Shown here: positions 29,431 through 38,500 of the stretch, in pieces
Layout of the letters: each line of letters begins with the position of its first letter
Position numbering within the stretch: the stretch's first letter is position 1
Origin: a bacterium UBP8_UBA817
GTDB taxonomy: Bacteria; Margulisbacteria; Marinamargulisbacteria; SXXA01; SICP01
DNA: 64,000 nt
Assembly: GCA_945888435.1 (NCBI GenBank)
Contig: CAMCZW010000005.1
Coordinates: 1-64,000, forward strand
Direction of reading: 5' to 3'
The notes under the pieces: model-generated
Seen by the model: the letters and a program-made list of their open reading frames with translations, nothing else
What the model was told of the DNA's origin: nothing
Databases searched by the model: none
Position numbers and translations under genes: made by a program

Positions 29431-30818
29431 GGGATTAAATTTCTCTTCGCCTGCATATCTTTAAGCAAAGCGTTGAGATTATCTAGATCTTTTTGGGGGT
29501 GCTCGGCTTTTTGGAGTAAATCCTGAGTTTCTTTGATTTTTTGATCAATATCCACAAATTGTTTAGGGTCTCTCATCATTGTGCCGGTGAGGTATCTTGG
29601 GGCCATGTATTTGGCTAGGTGTTCTGGTTTAGGGCTTGGGTGCAGGGCTAAGTAGGCCCGATTAAATAGTTGGACGAGATAGCGGTCTTTTTGGGTTTTC
29701 TTGCCGGACCATAGTCGGTTGATAATTTTGTCGTAGGCCTCTGGGTCTCGGATGATTTGGGAGACAGCCGCATGGAGAGTATCGATTCGCTCGAATCCTA
29801 ATTGGTGGATTTGGTATTCGATATCCCAGTCTTTTTCAGTGAGTTTAAAATAATTTTCTAAATTAATGCCCTTGATAAATGGGGCGTTGGCGGCTTGATT
29901 GATGATATTTCCAAAATAGACTTCTTCCTGATAATTCAGAGGCTCTAGTCTAAACATATGTTTGTTGTCATTGATGTATTTTAGGGTGCCTATTAATTGT
30001 TCTGGACTTGGTGATTCAGGTAGTTTTTCAAAGGCTTCCAGGTCCAGCATTAACTTGGCTTTTCCTTGGATGTCGAGGCCTAACCAGTATCGATAGTGAA
30101 AATAGGATAATTCGTCGTCTTCTGATTTTGGGAAATGTCTTACTTTTTGTTTTCCGATGACGACATGCTCATATTTGTAGACGCTGTTAGGGACGCTGAT
30201 TGGAGAAAACTCAGATAATTTTTGGCCAAACTGGTTTTGAATTTCTTTAATTAAGTCGATAAGAAGTAAGACGTCTTCTTCCGCATCATGGGACTGATCT
30301 TGTTTGAGAACGCCAAATGCTTTTGCGGTAGCTTCTAGCTTAAACGAATAATATGGGAGATTGAGGTCATTGGTTTGGGTCGTCCAAGGGTAGACTTCTT
30401 CGTTTTCGAAGGCCAGGGATTGGATCCAGTGGAGAACGTCGATATTGTGGAGTTTTCCTTTGAAGTAAGGATTTAATCCGTATCTTAATAATGTATTTCT
30501 TAAAAACTGTAAGTCAAATTGATTGCTGTTAAAGCCGATTAAAGTCGCTTCTCCGTGAGTGGCGATGATTTTATCTAATTGAGATTGGATAAATTTTGCG
30601 GTGTCGTATTCGGTTTTTCCACTTTCGTTGAGGGTGTCAATATTGAGTTTATTGGTGAGGATGGCACCAGGGTCTGCGATTTGGGTTCGGTTGAGTTTAA
30701 CGGTCCCTTTCCAGGTGTCGATGATGTTGAGTTGATCGTCGGTTACGACGAAGGCAAAGGATAGGATTTGCCCTAAAAAGTCGCTGGTGGATGTTTCAAA
30801 GTCATAAATGATATTCAT
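29427..30818 (-). CDS. sbcB: Exonuclease I (SbcB-like), 3'-5' ssDNA exonuclease
   Basis: 463 residues. The DEDD nuclease residues are visible: YDFET at Asp6 and Glu8, GFNSNQFDLQFLR with the second Asp, and SHDAEEDVLLLIDLI with the His and last Asp. Spacing and the following SH3-like and helical C-terminal regions (AKLMLDLEAFEKLPE, then FGNIINQAANAPFI) match E. coli exonuclease I. It degrades single-stranded DNA in recombination and mismatch repair. Exonuclease I proper is mostly known from Proteobacteria, so its presence here is of mild interest. Confidence 0.85.
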   Translation of the reverse strand: MNIIYDFETSTSDFLGQILSFAFVVTDDQLNIIDTWKGTVKLNRTQIADPGAILTNKLNIDTLNESGKTEYDTAKFIQSQLDKIIATHGEATLIGFNSNQFDLQFLRNTLLRYGLNPYFKGKLHNIDVLHWIQSLAFENEEVYPWTTQTNDLNLPYYSFKLEATAKAFGVLKQDQSHDAEEDVLLLIDLIKEIQNQFGQKLSEFSPISVPNSVYKYEHVVIGKQKVRHFPKSEDDELSYFHYRYWLGLDIQGKAKLMLDLEAFEKLPESPSPEQLIGTLKYINDNKHMFRLEPLNYQEEVYFGNIINQAANAPFIKGINLENYFKLTEKDWDIEYQIHQLGFERIDTLHAAVSQIIRDPEAYDKIINRLWSGKKTQKDRYLVQLFNRAYLALHPSPKPEHLAKYMAPRYLTGTMMRDPKQFVDIDQKIKETQDLLQKAEHPQKDLDNLNALLKDMQAKRNLIP

Positions 30819-30870
30819 TTGTCCAATTTACTATAGAAAAAAAATAACTTAAAGTTAGTCTAGACTTTAT

Positions 30871-30947
30871 GTCCCCGTAGCTCAGTTGGATAGAGCGTTT
30901 GATTCCTAATCCAAAGGTCGCTGGTTCAAATCCGGCCGGGGACACCA
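30871..30947 (+). tRNA. tRNA-Arg (anticodon CCT)
   Basis: Full cloverleaf of 77 nt with encoded CCA. The acceptor GTCCCCG pairs with CGGGGAC, the D-arm is GCTC/GAGC, the T-arm is GCTGG TTCAAAT CCGGC (with the usual TTC), and the anticodon loop is TTCCTAA giving CCT. The anticodon stem TTTGA/TCCAA has one T-C mismatch at its centre (positions 29-41), which is unusual. A structured repeat begins directly after the CCA. Confidence 0.93.
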
Positions 30948-31166
30948 GAGACTACGCCAAAATGCCGTGATCTGGCTAAATCGCAAACCTTAACTACACA
31001 GCTACGGCTGAAGCCCTCTTCATGGCCTGCGGCCAGCCGAGCAGCCTTGTCAAAACGTGACATTTAGTCACATTTCGCCTACGGTTCCGTCGCTAACGCT
31101 CCTCACACTCCTTGGTAGTCTGCGGTTTCCGAGTTTCACCAGCTGACGACATTTTGATGTAGTCTC
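30948..31166. repeat. Structured dispersed element, copy 1 (long form)
   Basis: 219 nt starting right after tRNA-Arg. The ends form an inverted repeat: GAGACTACgcCAAAATG (30948-30964) with CATTTTGatGTAGTCTC (31150-31166). Inside are a GCC/GGC hairpin (30964-30976), a stem AAACC/GGTTT (30985-30989 with 31124-31128), ACTAC/GTAGT (30993-30997 with 31115-31119) and a C(TACG)G tetraloop hairpin GCTACGGC (31001-31008). An insertion of about 85 nt relative to copy 2 contains further hairpins such as GTGAC/GTCAC at 31057-31071. Copy 2 (54628-54753) keeps the core and has compensating changes in the outer stems. It could be a non-coding RNA or a single-strand-folded mobile element. Confidence 0.8.
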
Positions 31167-31220
31167 TTGGAATCGCGATTTTATTTTACTTATCTATTTT
31201 TTTATTACTCGATAAAAACG

Positions 31221-31268
31221 CCCCTCTTTGGGACAGAGAGGGGTTGGGGGTGAGTGTTATCTGGAGAT
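31221..31268. repeat. Palindromic repeat, copy D (inverted)
   Basis: CCCCTCT (31221-31227) and AGAGGGG (31237-31243) form a hairpin, followed by a stretch ending GGTGAGTGTTATCTGGAG. Read on the minus strand it matches copy B (2034-2084) over more than 35 nt, showing that the family is dispersed. It lies just downstream of pyrB. Confidence 0.8.
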
Positions 31269-31295
31269 TTAGTTGAGAAGCGGTCCTTACGAAAC

Positions 31296-32225
31296 TTAGA
31301 TCTCTAACCCCAACATCTCACTAATCAATGCCATACGGATATAGAGCCCAAACTGGGCTTGGTCGAAGTATTTAGCGGAGGTGTGGGTGTCGACGTCCTC
31401 AGCGATTTCGGCGATTCTGGGGAGGGGGTGGAGGATGGTTAGCGTTGGTTTGGCGTGGGTGAGGTGAGCGCGTTCTAGACGGTAGTGGTTTTTGACGGCG
31501 TCGTAGCTTTCTTTGGTGTCGAAGCGCTCTTCTTGAACTCGGGTCATGTAGGCGATGTCTAGGAGGGGGAGTGTGTCTTGGAGGGATTTGGTTTCAATGA
31601 CTTGGTGGCCGCATTTTTTTAGCCAAGCGACTGTTTCTGTGTTCATTTTTAGGCTGGGATGGGAGATTAGGTAGAAGGTGTGGCGTTTGTAGAAAGCGAG
31701 TAGTTGGACTAGAGATTTGACGGTTCGGCTGAATTTTAAGTCACCAATGATGCCGATTGAGAGTTCGTCTAAGCGATGATGGAAGTGGTTGATGGTGTAG
31801 ATGTCTAATAAGGATTGGGATGGGTGTTGGTTGGAGCCGTCGCCTGCGTTGATGACGGGGATGGTGGCATGCTTGGCAAATTCGGTAGCGCTGTTTTTTT
31901 GAGGGTGTCGAATGACTGCGATGTCGCAATATCCACTCATGATTCGGCCTGTGTCGGAGAGAGTTTCTCCTTTTTTGGTTGAGGAGGATGCGCCGCTTTC
32001 TAATGTGATGATATTTCCGCCTAATTTTTGCATGGCGGCTTCGAATGCGAATCGGGTACGCGTGCTGGGTTCAAAAAATAGACTGGCTAGAATTTTTCCG
32101 CGTGCCAGATCAAAAATGGAGGATGATGTATTGTGATGAAAAAAAGAGGCTTTTTTACAAATGGCTTGGATATCTTCTTGGGTGACTTGATCTGCAGAGA
32201 GTAAGTGTCGAAAGGAGATATTCAT
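31296..32225 (-). CDS. pyrB: Aspartate carbamoyltransferase catalytic chain PyrB
   Basis: 309 residues, committed step of pyrimidine synthesis. The carbamoyl-phosphate motif FFEPSTRTR is at 50-58, with SSTKKGETL, GDGSNQHPSQ for the active site and HPLPRIAEI near the C-terminus. No pyrI regulatory chain is next to it, so it likely acts as an unregulated trimer or with partners elsewhere. It is transcribed away from glnA, with which it shares a 116-nt divergent region. Confidence 0.95.
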   Translation of the reverse strand: MNISFRHLLSADQVTQEDIQAICKKASFFHHNTSSSIFDLARGKILASLFFEPSTRTRFAFEAAMQKLGGNIITLESGASSSTKKGETLSDTGRIMSGYCDIAVIRHPQKNSATEFAKHATIPVINAGDGSNQHPSQSLLDIYTINHFHHRLDELSIGIIGDLKFSRTVKSLVQLLAFYKRHTFYLISHPSLKMNTETVAWLKKCGHQVIETKSLQDTLPLLDIAYMTRVQEERFDTKESYDAVKNHYRLERAHLTHAKPTLTILHPLPRIAEIAEDVDTHTSAKYFDQAQFGLYIRMALISEMLGLEI

Positions 32226-32257
32226 GATAGATACTTTGTATCATATATGAGATTTCC

Positions 32258-32287
32258 TTGACTACTCTAAATTTCGTCCCCTATCAT
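32258..32287 (+). promoter_or_regulatory. Possible glnA promoter
   Basis: TTGACT (32258-32263) and TATCAT (32282-32287) are spaced by 18 bp in the pyrB-glnA divergent region, about 55 nt before the glnA start. Nitrogen-specific operators were not recognised. Confidence 0.4.
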
Positions 32288-32341
32288 CCCATTGATATTA
32301 TTATTAATTTTGACCGATTGATGGGCAGGAGGCCTTTTAGC

Positions 32342-33448
32342 ATGATAGGAATGGCAGAGTATATATGGTTAGACGGGGCGAAGCCGACCGCTTTACTACG
32401 AAGTAAAGGCCGTGTGATTTCTACGGGTGAAGAAGTATCTCTTTCTGATTTTCCAGAATGGGGATTTGATGGATCTTCAACTTATCAAGCACCTGGCGAT
32501 ATGTCGGACTTGGTACTTGCGCCTTCTTATTTCGTTCCAGACCCTCTTCACGGATATGGAAATTACCTTGTGTTATGTGAAGTCTTAAATGCAGATGGAA
32601 CTCCTCATACGACTAATACTCGCGCCCTACTTCGGGACGTGATCAATGCCGGTGGTCAAGACTTAGAACCATGGGGCGGATTTGAGCAAGAATACACCCT
32701 GTTCCAAGATGGGATTCCTTTAGGGTTTTCTCCTGCAAGTGAACCAGCTCCACAAGGTCCTTACTATTGTGGTGTTGGAGCTAATCGTATTTTTGGGCGA
32801 GACATCGTCGAAGATCATTCGGTGGCGTGCATCGAAGCGGGAATCAATATTTATGGAATTAACGCCGAAGTTATGCCTGGCCAATGGGAATACCAAGTTG
32901 GATACCGTGGTTTTGAAGGTGATAATAATGACCTATTAACTTTATGTGACCAACGAATCATTGCAAACTGGCTTCTTGAGCGAATTGCTGAAGATTATGA
33001 TGTCGAAGTCTCTTTTGCCAATAAACCTAAATCAGGAGATTGGAATGGAGCTGGATGCCATACTAATTTTTCAACGAAGGATATGAGAGATAAAGTCAAA
33101 GGTAAACAAACCATTGATAATGCAGTCAAAGCACTTTCAGAAAAACATAATGAACATATTCAAGTTTATGGTGCAGGCAATGACCAACGCCTCACCGGAA
33201 AACATGAAACCTGTTCATTTCGTCAATTCCGAGCAGGAACCTCTGATCGAGGCGCGTCTATCCGCATCCCACTTGGTGTTGCACAGAAAGGCTATGGATA
33301 TATCGAAGATCGTCGTCCAGGCGCCAATTCAGACCCATACGTCGTGTCTGCACGTTTGATAGCAACTGTTGCAGGGCTAAACTTTGATTCTCATTTCGAG
33401 CCATTCGTTAATCTTACTTTAAATCAAGAAGCCGTTCCTTCCCGGTAA
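32342..33448 (+). CDS. glnA: Glutamine synthetase, type II (eukaryote-like)
   Basis: About 368 residues from the ATG at 32342, set by AGGAGG (32327-32332) with 9-nt spacing; the frame is open 28 codons further upstream. Type II traits are clear: MAEYIWLDG, FPEWGFDGSST, LVLCEVLNADGTPHTTN, GGFEQEYTLF, GINAEVMPGQWEYQVGY, and GAGCHTNFSTKDMR for the ATP and glutamate sites, with the short family length (about 360 instead of about 470 for type I). It fixes ammonia onto glutamate. Type II enzymes are common in eukaryotes and known from some bacteria such as Streptomyces and rhizobia. Not adenylylated, so regulation differs from GlnA-I. Confidence 0.97.
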   Translation: MIGMAEYIWLDGAKPTALLRSKGRVISTGEEVSLSDFPEWGFDGSSTYQAPGDMSDLVLAPSYFVPDPLHGYGNYLVLCEVLNADGTPHTTNTRALLRDVINAGGQDLEPWGGFEQEYTLFQDGIPLGFSPASEPAPQGPYYCGVGANRIFGRDIVEDHSVACIEAGINIYGINAEVMPGQWEYQVGYRGFEGDNNDLLTLCDQRIIANWLLERIAEDYDVEVSFANKPKSGDWNGAGCHTNFSTKDMRDKVKGKQTIDNAVKALSEKHNEHIQVYGAGNDQRLTGKHETCSFRQFRAGTSDRGASIRIPLGVAQKGYGYIEDRRPGANSDPYVVSARLIATVAGLNFDSHFEPFVNLTLNQEAVPSR

Positions 33449-33454
33449 CGCTTC

Positions 33455-33480
33455 GGGGGCTGTTTCTTCAGCCCCCATTT
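33455..33480 (+). terminator. glnA terminator
   Basis: GGGGGCTG (33455-33462), loop TTTCTT, CAGCCCCC (33469-33476), then ATTTA. A strong 8-bp GC stem just after the glnA stop, although the T-run is short. Confidence 0.75.
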
Positions 33481-33596
33481 AACCAACCATTTTTTTTCGT
33501 TACATTTTATATTACTCAATTCTCGTTATTGTATATGTGTGTCTTATAAGACCAAGTATTTTGGACACTCAAGCATGATTTTGGAGGTGAGTATAA

Positions 33597-33842
33597 ATGG
33601 ATATTAGAGGCATTAGTTCCTCGTCCCAGGCAGGCGCTTCTTCAGGTGCCTCCAGAGGGTCGAAATCAGATTTTGGGGATATTTTAAAAGCGACTGAAGC
33701 CACGGTGAATGAAGGCTTTTCTGAGACTAAATCAAGTGATTCTGGACTTTCTGCACTTCATAAACTAGAGCAAGACCTTTTTAGTAAACTGTCTCCTAAA
33801 GCTCAAGCCGCTCGATCGTATGGCGATGGCGGACTATTTTAA
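33597..33842 (+). CDS. Small Ser/Gly-rich protein of unknown function
   Basis: 81 residues with a strong GGAGGTGA 8-14 nt before the ATG, so it is very probably real. The N-terminal third is Ser/Gly/Ala-rich (ISSSSQAGASSGASRGSKS), then FGDILKATEATVNEGF and LSALHKLEQDLFSKLSPKA. The N-terminal plan weakly recalls small flagellar rod-type proteins such as FliE (Ser-rich start followed by an FxDxLK helix), but this is too short to trust. It is convergent with tamA, the two stops overlapping by 4 nt. Confidence 0.75.
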   Translation: MDIRGISSSSQAGASSGASRGSKSDFGDILKATEATVNEGFSETKSSDSGLSALHKLEQDLFSKLSPKAQAARSYGDGGLF

Positions 33843-35554
33843 AATAACTGACCTAAACTAAAGTGGAGAATGGTATCTGTTTCTCCTCTCGCTAAATCAA
33901 AGCGCAGAGGTCCGATTGGAGTAAAGAAACGGATACCAACTCCGTACCCTGTATGCAAATCATTCAACGAAAGATCGTAACCCGTTTCAAATATCTTTCC
34001 TGCATCTAAAAAGAAAACGAGTTGTTTCTTTTCAGAAATATCTCTTCTTAATTCAAAATTCCATAATATTTCCCTAAATCCAATAAATGCCCGATTGGTT
34101 CTGTACCCTCTTAAGGTATTCGGTCCGCCGATTTCATAGACCTCCTGCTCAAATGTTTTCTCAATATCATCATTATCTGGCCGGAATACGCCCGTGTACA
34201 TCCTTGCGGCTGCTACCAGCTTGTCAGATAAAGGGGTAAAGCCGGCAATGCTTGCCTGCCCTCTCGTAAAGGCCAATGCGCCGGTCTTAATGAGACCCAT
34301 GTCCATTCCCTTTTCAAGGCTGAGTGACCAATAAACCCCTTTTCTTGGATTAAATTGACTATCTAGTTTGTAATAATTAACAGCCTGACCTAAGGACTGT
34401 ACTGAATAGGGCGAAAGATCAATTAAGTCCACGTCTTTATTTTCTACTTTTTCTAATTTAAATGTAGAGGTGGTGTAACATTGGTTTTGAATCAGCGGAA
34501 GCGTAAATGCAAGTGATCCACCATAGCGCTTAAGATCATACAAATTATCATCTTCACTATTTGAAACGCGCTCTCGCTCTTCTCTAAGCCAGCCCTCCAC
34601 CGAAAAATCAACTGGCTTTTTGAAGATTTTCCACGGCTGGGTATACCGGACTGCGTGGTTTTTAACGCTAATTTCTCCCCTTTCTAGATTAAGTTGAACA
34701 GTCCCTGATAACCCATCCCCATGCATGATAAGATGATTCATGTTACCCCTGAAAAAGGACACCAGCGTATCATCCCTAATATCCAGTTCAATCCCTGTGT
34801 CAAATCGATTTGCTTTTTTTTCCGTGACCTGGAATGTGACGATTACAGATGTTCGACTTCCATTTTCTTGTAATAAAGGTGCTGATACATCTCTAAAATA
34901 TCCTGTTTGGATAATCGTATCTCTGTCATTTCTTAATTGATATGAATTAAATACTGACTTTGGCTTACAGCTCATTTTACGATTAATTAATTTTGGATTA
35001 ATAATATCGAGACCTTCCCATCTGATGTCCTCAATTTTTCCTTCACTCATTTTAATAACCAGCACATCCCCATTCATTTCGGCGGATATTACTCGAAACA
35101 AGTCATACCCTTTCGTATGGTAATAATCTGTAATTTTTTGGATATCTTCTTTAAGATATTTGGTATTTAGTTTTCTCCTCTTTTTATTTTTCATTTGTCT
35201 CATTAACTCTCGATCGCTGAAAACGGTGTTTCCATTTAATTTAATATTTTTAATTTGAGGATATGACACACATTCAAAAAATAATTTTAATCCATTTTCA
35301 GTCGTTACTGTTTTAGGAATCACTCGTTCAAACTCTCCAGTTACAATTAATTTATTAATATCTTTACTTAAGTCTTCATCTTTAAGGCGATATCCTAGTT
35401 TTGAATCTAGGATAATGGCGATATTTTTTGTAATCCCTTTTTCATCAACAAAAGTGATGGAATTAATTGTGTGATCAAAGCGAATGCTGGCATAGGCTGA
35501 TACTGCCCAAAGTATCAATACCATCATTATTATTTTTAAATATTTAAAATTCAT
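33839..35554 (-). CDS. tamA: TamA-like outer-membrane protein (Omp85/BamA superfamily)
   Basis: 571 residues: signal peptide (about 1-23), POTRA domains over about 30-240, and a C-terminal 16-strand barrel. The barrel shows the Omp85 loop motif GGPNTLRGYR and the ending TPIGPLRFDLARG with a terminal aromatic residue (SLGQLF). With TamB directly upstream and overlapping by 11 nt, it forms a translocation and assembly module for outer-membrane proteins or lipid transport. BamA itself cannot be fully excluded, but the length and partner favour TamA. Confidence 0.9.
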   Translation of the reverse strand: MNFKYLKIIMMVLILWAVSAYASIRFDHTINSITFVDEKGITKNIAIILDSKLGYRLKDEDLSKDINKLIVTGEFERVIPKTVTTENGLKLFFECVSYPQIKNIKLNGNTVFSDRELMRQMKNKKRRKLNTKYLKEDIQKITDYYHTKGYDLFRVISAEMNGDVLVIKMSEGKIEDIRWEGLDIINPKLINRKMSCKPKSVFNSYQLRNDRDTIIQTGYFRDVSAPLLQENGSRTSVIVTFQVTEKKANRFDTGIELDIRDDTLVSFFRGNMNHLIMHGDGLSGTVQLNLERGEISVKNHAVRYTQPWKIFKKPVDFSVEGWLREERERVSNSEDDNLYDLKRYGGSLAFTLPLIQNQCYTTSTFKLEKVENKDVDLIDLSPYSVQSLGQAVNYYKLDSQFNPRKGVYWSLSLEKGMDMGLIKTGALAFTRGQASIAGFTPLSDKLVAAARMYTGVFRPDNDDIEKTFEQEVYEIGGPNTLRGYRTNRAFIGFREILWNFELRRDISEKKQLVFFLDAGKIFETGYDLSLNDLHTGYGVGIRFFTPIGPLRFDLARGETDTILHFSLGQLF

Positions 35555-38500
35555 AGGTGTAATTTAAAGAAAATCTTTGCCGTGCCGTACGCTGATTATC
35601 TTCTTGTCGATTTGCAAATGAGACTGAAAATTGTTTAAGTAGTAAATATTGCAGTTCAACCTCTGATAGCAATATAGATCGGTCACGGCTCTGGCGATTT
35701 TGATTTAAATCGGTTCTGGCTCTCAAATATAATTTATTATCAATTAATTCATGCGCCAAACTAATCCCAAAATCATTTTGGCTCGTTGTTAAATTATCAT
35801 TACTTCTAATGACCGCTCTTCCAAAGTTATAATTAACCCTAAAATCATATAATCCCACATTTTCGATAATTTCTCTTTCAAATGGTCTTAAAAATTGACG
35901 TCTAACTAACTGATTAATTTGGTTTTCTCCAAATACATTGATTAATCTTTGGGTTTGATTTGTATTTGATGGACTTTCCCCTCTCTTATCAAAGGCTAAT
36001 TCTGGCGCGACGATCTGTACTAACTCATAGCTATTTCGATCTTGTTTATTGCCATCATTATTGCTAGTTAATGGGTATTTTTTTTGAAAAATAATCGTGC
36101 TCGACCTTGGATTGCTATCGGTCATCGTAAAATGATTAAGTTCAATATTTTCAATCTGGAATACAGATCCGTTGAATGTAATCAGTAATGCCCCATATGG
36201 GTTGTCTTCTGAGATTTGATTATTTTCGGTCGCAATTTTCAGCGGCTCGATCAAGCTCATCGCAGTCAGATGAACAATGGGTGTCAGCGACTTAATTCCG
36301 TTGATCCCAACCTCAGATTTAAATGAAACATCATTTTCTAGTACTTTATATTTTTCATTTTTAAAGAAGAGCTCCTGGTCTGGTGGCGTAATTAGCTCAA
36401 AGCTACGGTTAAATAAGGTAATCACACCTGCTTTTAGATAGATTTTATTTTTAATTTCAGGTTCAAAAGTAGTCCCTTTAATTAGCAAGGGTGTTTTATG
36501 TTCACCTAATTCAAAATCAATTGTATTGGCAAAATCAGAAAGTAAGTTTTTGCCTAATAGACCGCCAACAATATGCATGTCTTTCCCGACTTCTACACTA
36601 ATATCCAAGTTCCAGTTATTAGCCGATTCTGTCTTTTTTGATGGTTCGATTAACACTTCTCCATCTGAAATTTTGAAATCTGCTGAAATCTTGGCAACAT
36701 CGCTTGTTTTTTTCCATACAGGTGTCATTTGCAATTCATTTTGTGCTTGAGATATTGGAAGATTGTATGGGCCCTTAATTTCTAATTGATTTAAAATTAT
36801 TTTTCCTTGAAATTTAGAAGGGACTTTTGCATAAAGAGTTGTGGGTTCCGCTTTAATATTAAGTTCAATCTTCGCATTTTTTGGTCTTCTTAAATTTAAT
36901 TCACTTAATTTAATATCCCCATTCAGACTTAATTTATTCCATTTTTTTCCAGAATTATATCTAGGCCATTCGATTTTCAGAGGAGACAATGTAATGCTAT
37001 TTGGTGTAGAAACCTTATCCTCAATATTCATTACAACTGGGATAGTCTTTTTTTGGCTTCCCCTAATCCTAAATTCAGCATTTTCTAATTTAATATGCTT
37101 TGGAAGTATTATTGGATGATCTAAGGTTCCGACCATTTTCACTTCTAATTCCCCGTTATTCTTAATTTTCTTAATTTGAGGAATAAATAATGTGACTGCA
37201 TCGATATTATTTTTATTTAATGTAAGGGTTAGATTGATTGGGCTTTCAGTCTGAGCGGGGTCCCAATAGGCACTCAGCGGAAAATTACCTTTAATAGGAG
37301 TATCGATTTTATTTTGATTCATTTGGATTTCAGAGCGATCAATCCATATTACACCATCTCCATCAAACCGTCCGCCCACGCCTATCCCTTCGTAAGGATT
37401 GGCCCCAAATGTGCCGCTGATTGAGGATAGCTGGTAGGCCGTCCCCTTATCACTACTGGTCATATTGATTGCGATTTCTGCGGCCTTTATTGGGCCCCGT
37501 TTAAATTCTTTTATTAGGAGTTGGGCATCTATTTTAGGGAGTTTTTCTTGAGATTGGATCGTAACCCATCCGGTTAACTTACCTGCGATGCGTGACCATC
37601 TTGTGACAACACCTTCAAGAAACGCGTCTCTTTCTTTTTCATTTTCCACCAAAAAACTGATACTGTCATTGCTGTATCCATATAGTTTCATATTGGCGGT
37701 TGAGGTGAGAAGGTTGGGGTCTTTCTTTTCAAATTGTTCTGAGGATTTCACTTTATTACTAGCACTCCCCTCCCATTCATTTAACGTTTTATTACTTCTA
37801 GTTAAAAAATATTCGACTTCATATTTGGCTTGTTCTACCAATTCGGAAATCACACTTAAATCTGCGTCTGGAAATTTCACATTTAATTTATATTTTCTAT
37901 TTTCTATATTACTAATTTTGCCAATTTCTGGCAGTACAGCGCTACCTTCAATAGTAATAATGGTATCCCTATTTTTAAATTGAAAATCTTGTAATCTAAT
38001 TGTAGATTTATTGTAGTTTAGTTCACCTATTATTTGATCAACCTCTAAAAAACGACCCTTTAAATCGGTTATGTCAAAATTTACCGTGGCGCTATTTTCT
38101 TTTTGATGACTTATTAACTTTCCATCAATATTAATTTTTCCGTTAATGACTCCAAGTGGACCCAATATCGACCCAAAATCTTTTAAGTGGACCTCTGTGC
38201 CTTCTTTAATTTCAATGCTTCTATTTTGAGTAGACCACTCTAAGTCAAAAAATGCTTTTGAGCCTCCCTGCATTAAAACGACGTCACTGACTCGCAATAT
38301 ATCTCCACTCCAATCGATATTGGCATTGAGAGTGGTGATCGCTTGCCCCTTTATTACACTTTGTCTTGCAAAAACATTTCCGCTAACTTGATACTTTTTC
38401 AGCCCTTTGGTTGATTTATCTATTTTGGAAACGGTCAAGATACTGGATAACTTTCCAGCAATCGGATACAGCATCTTTGGAATCATTTTCCCTAGTTTTG

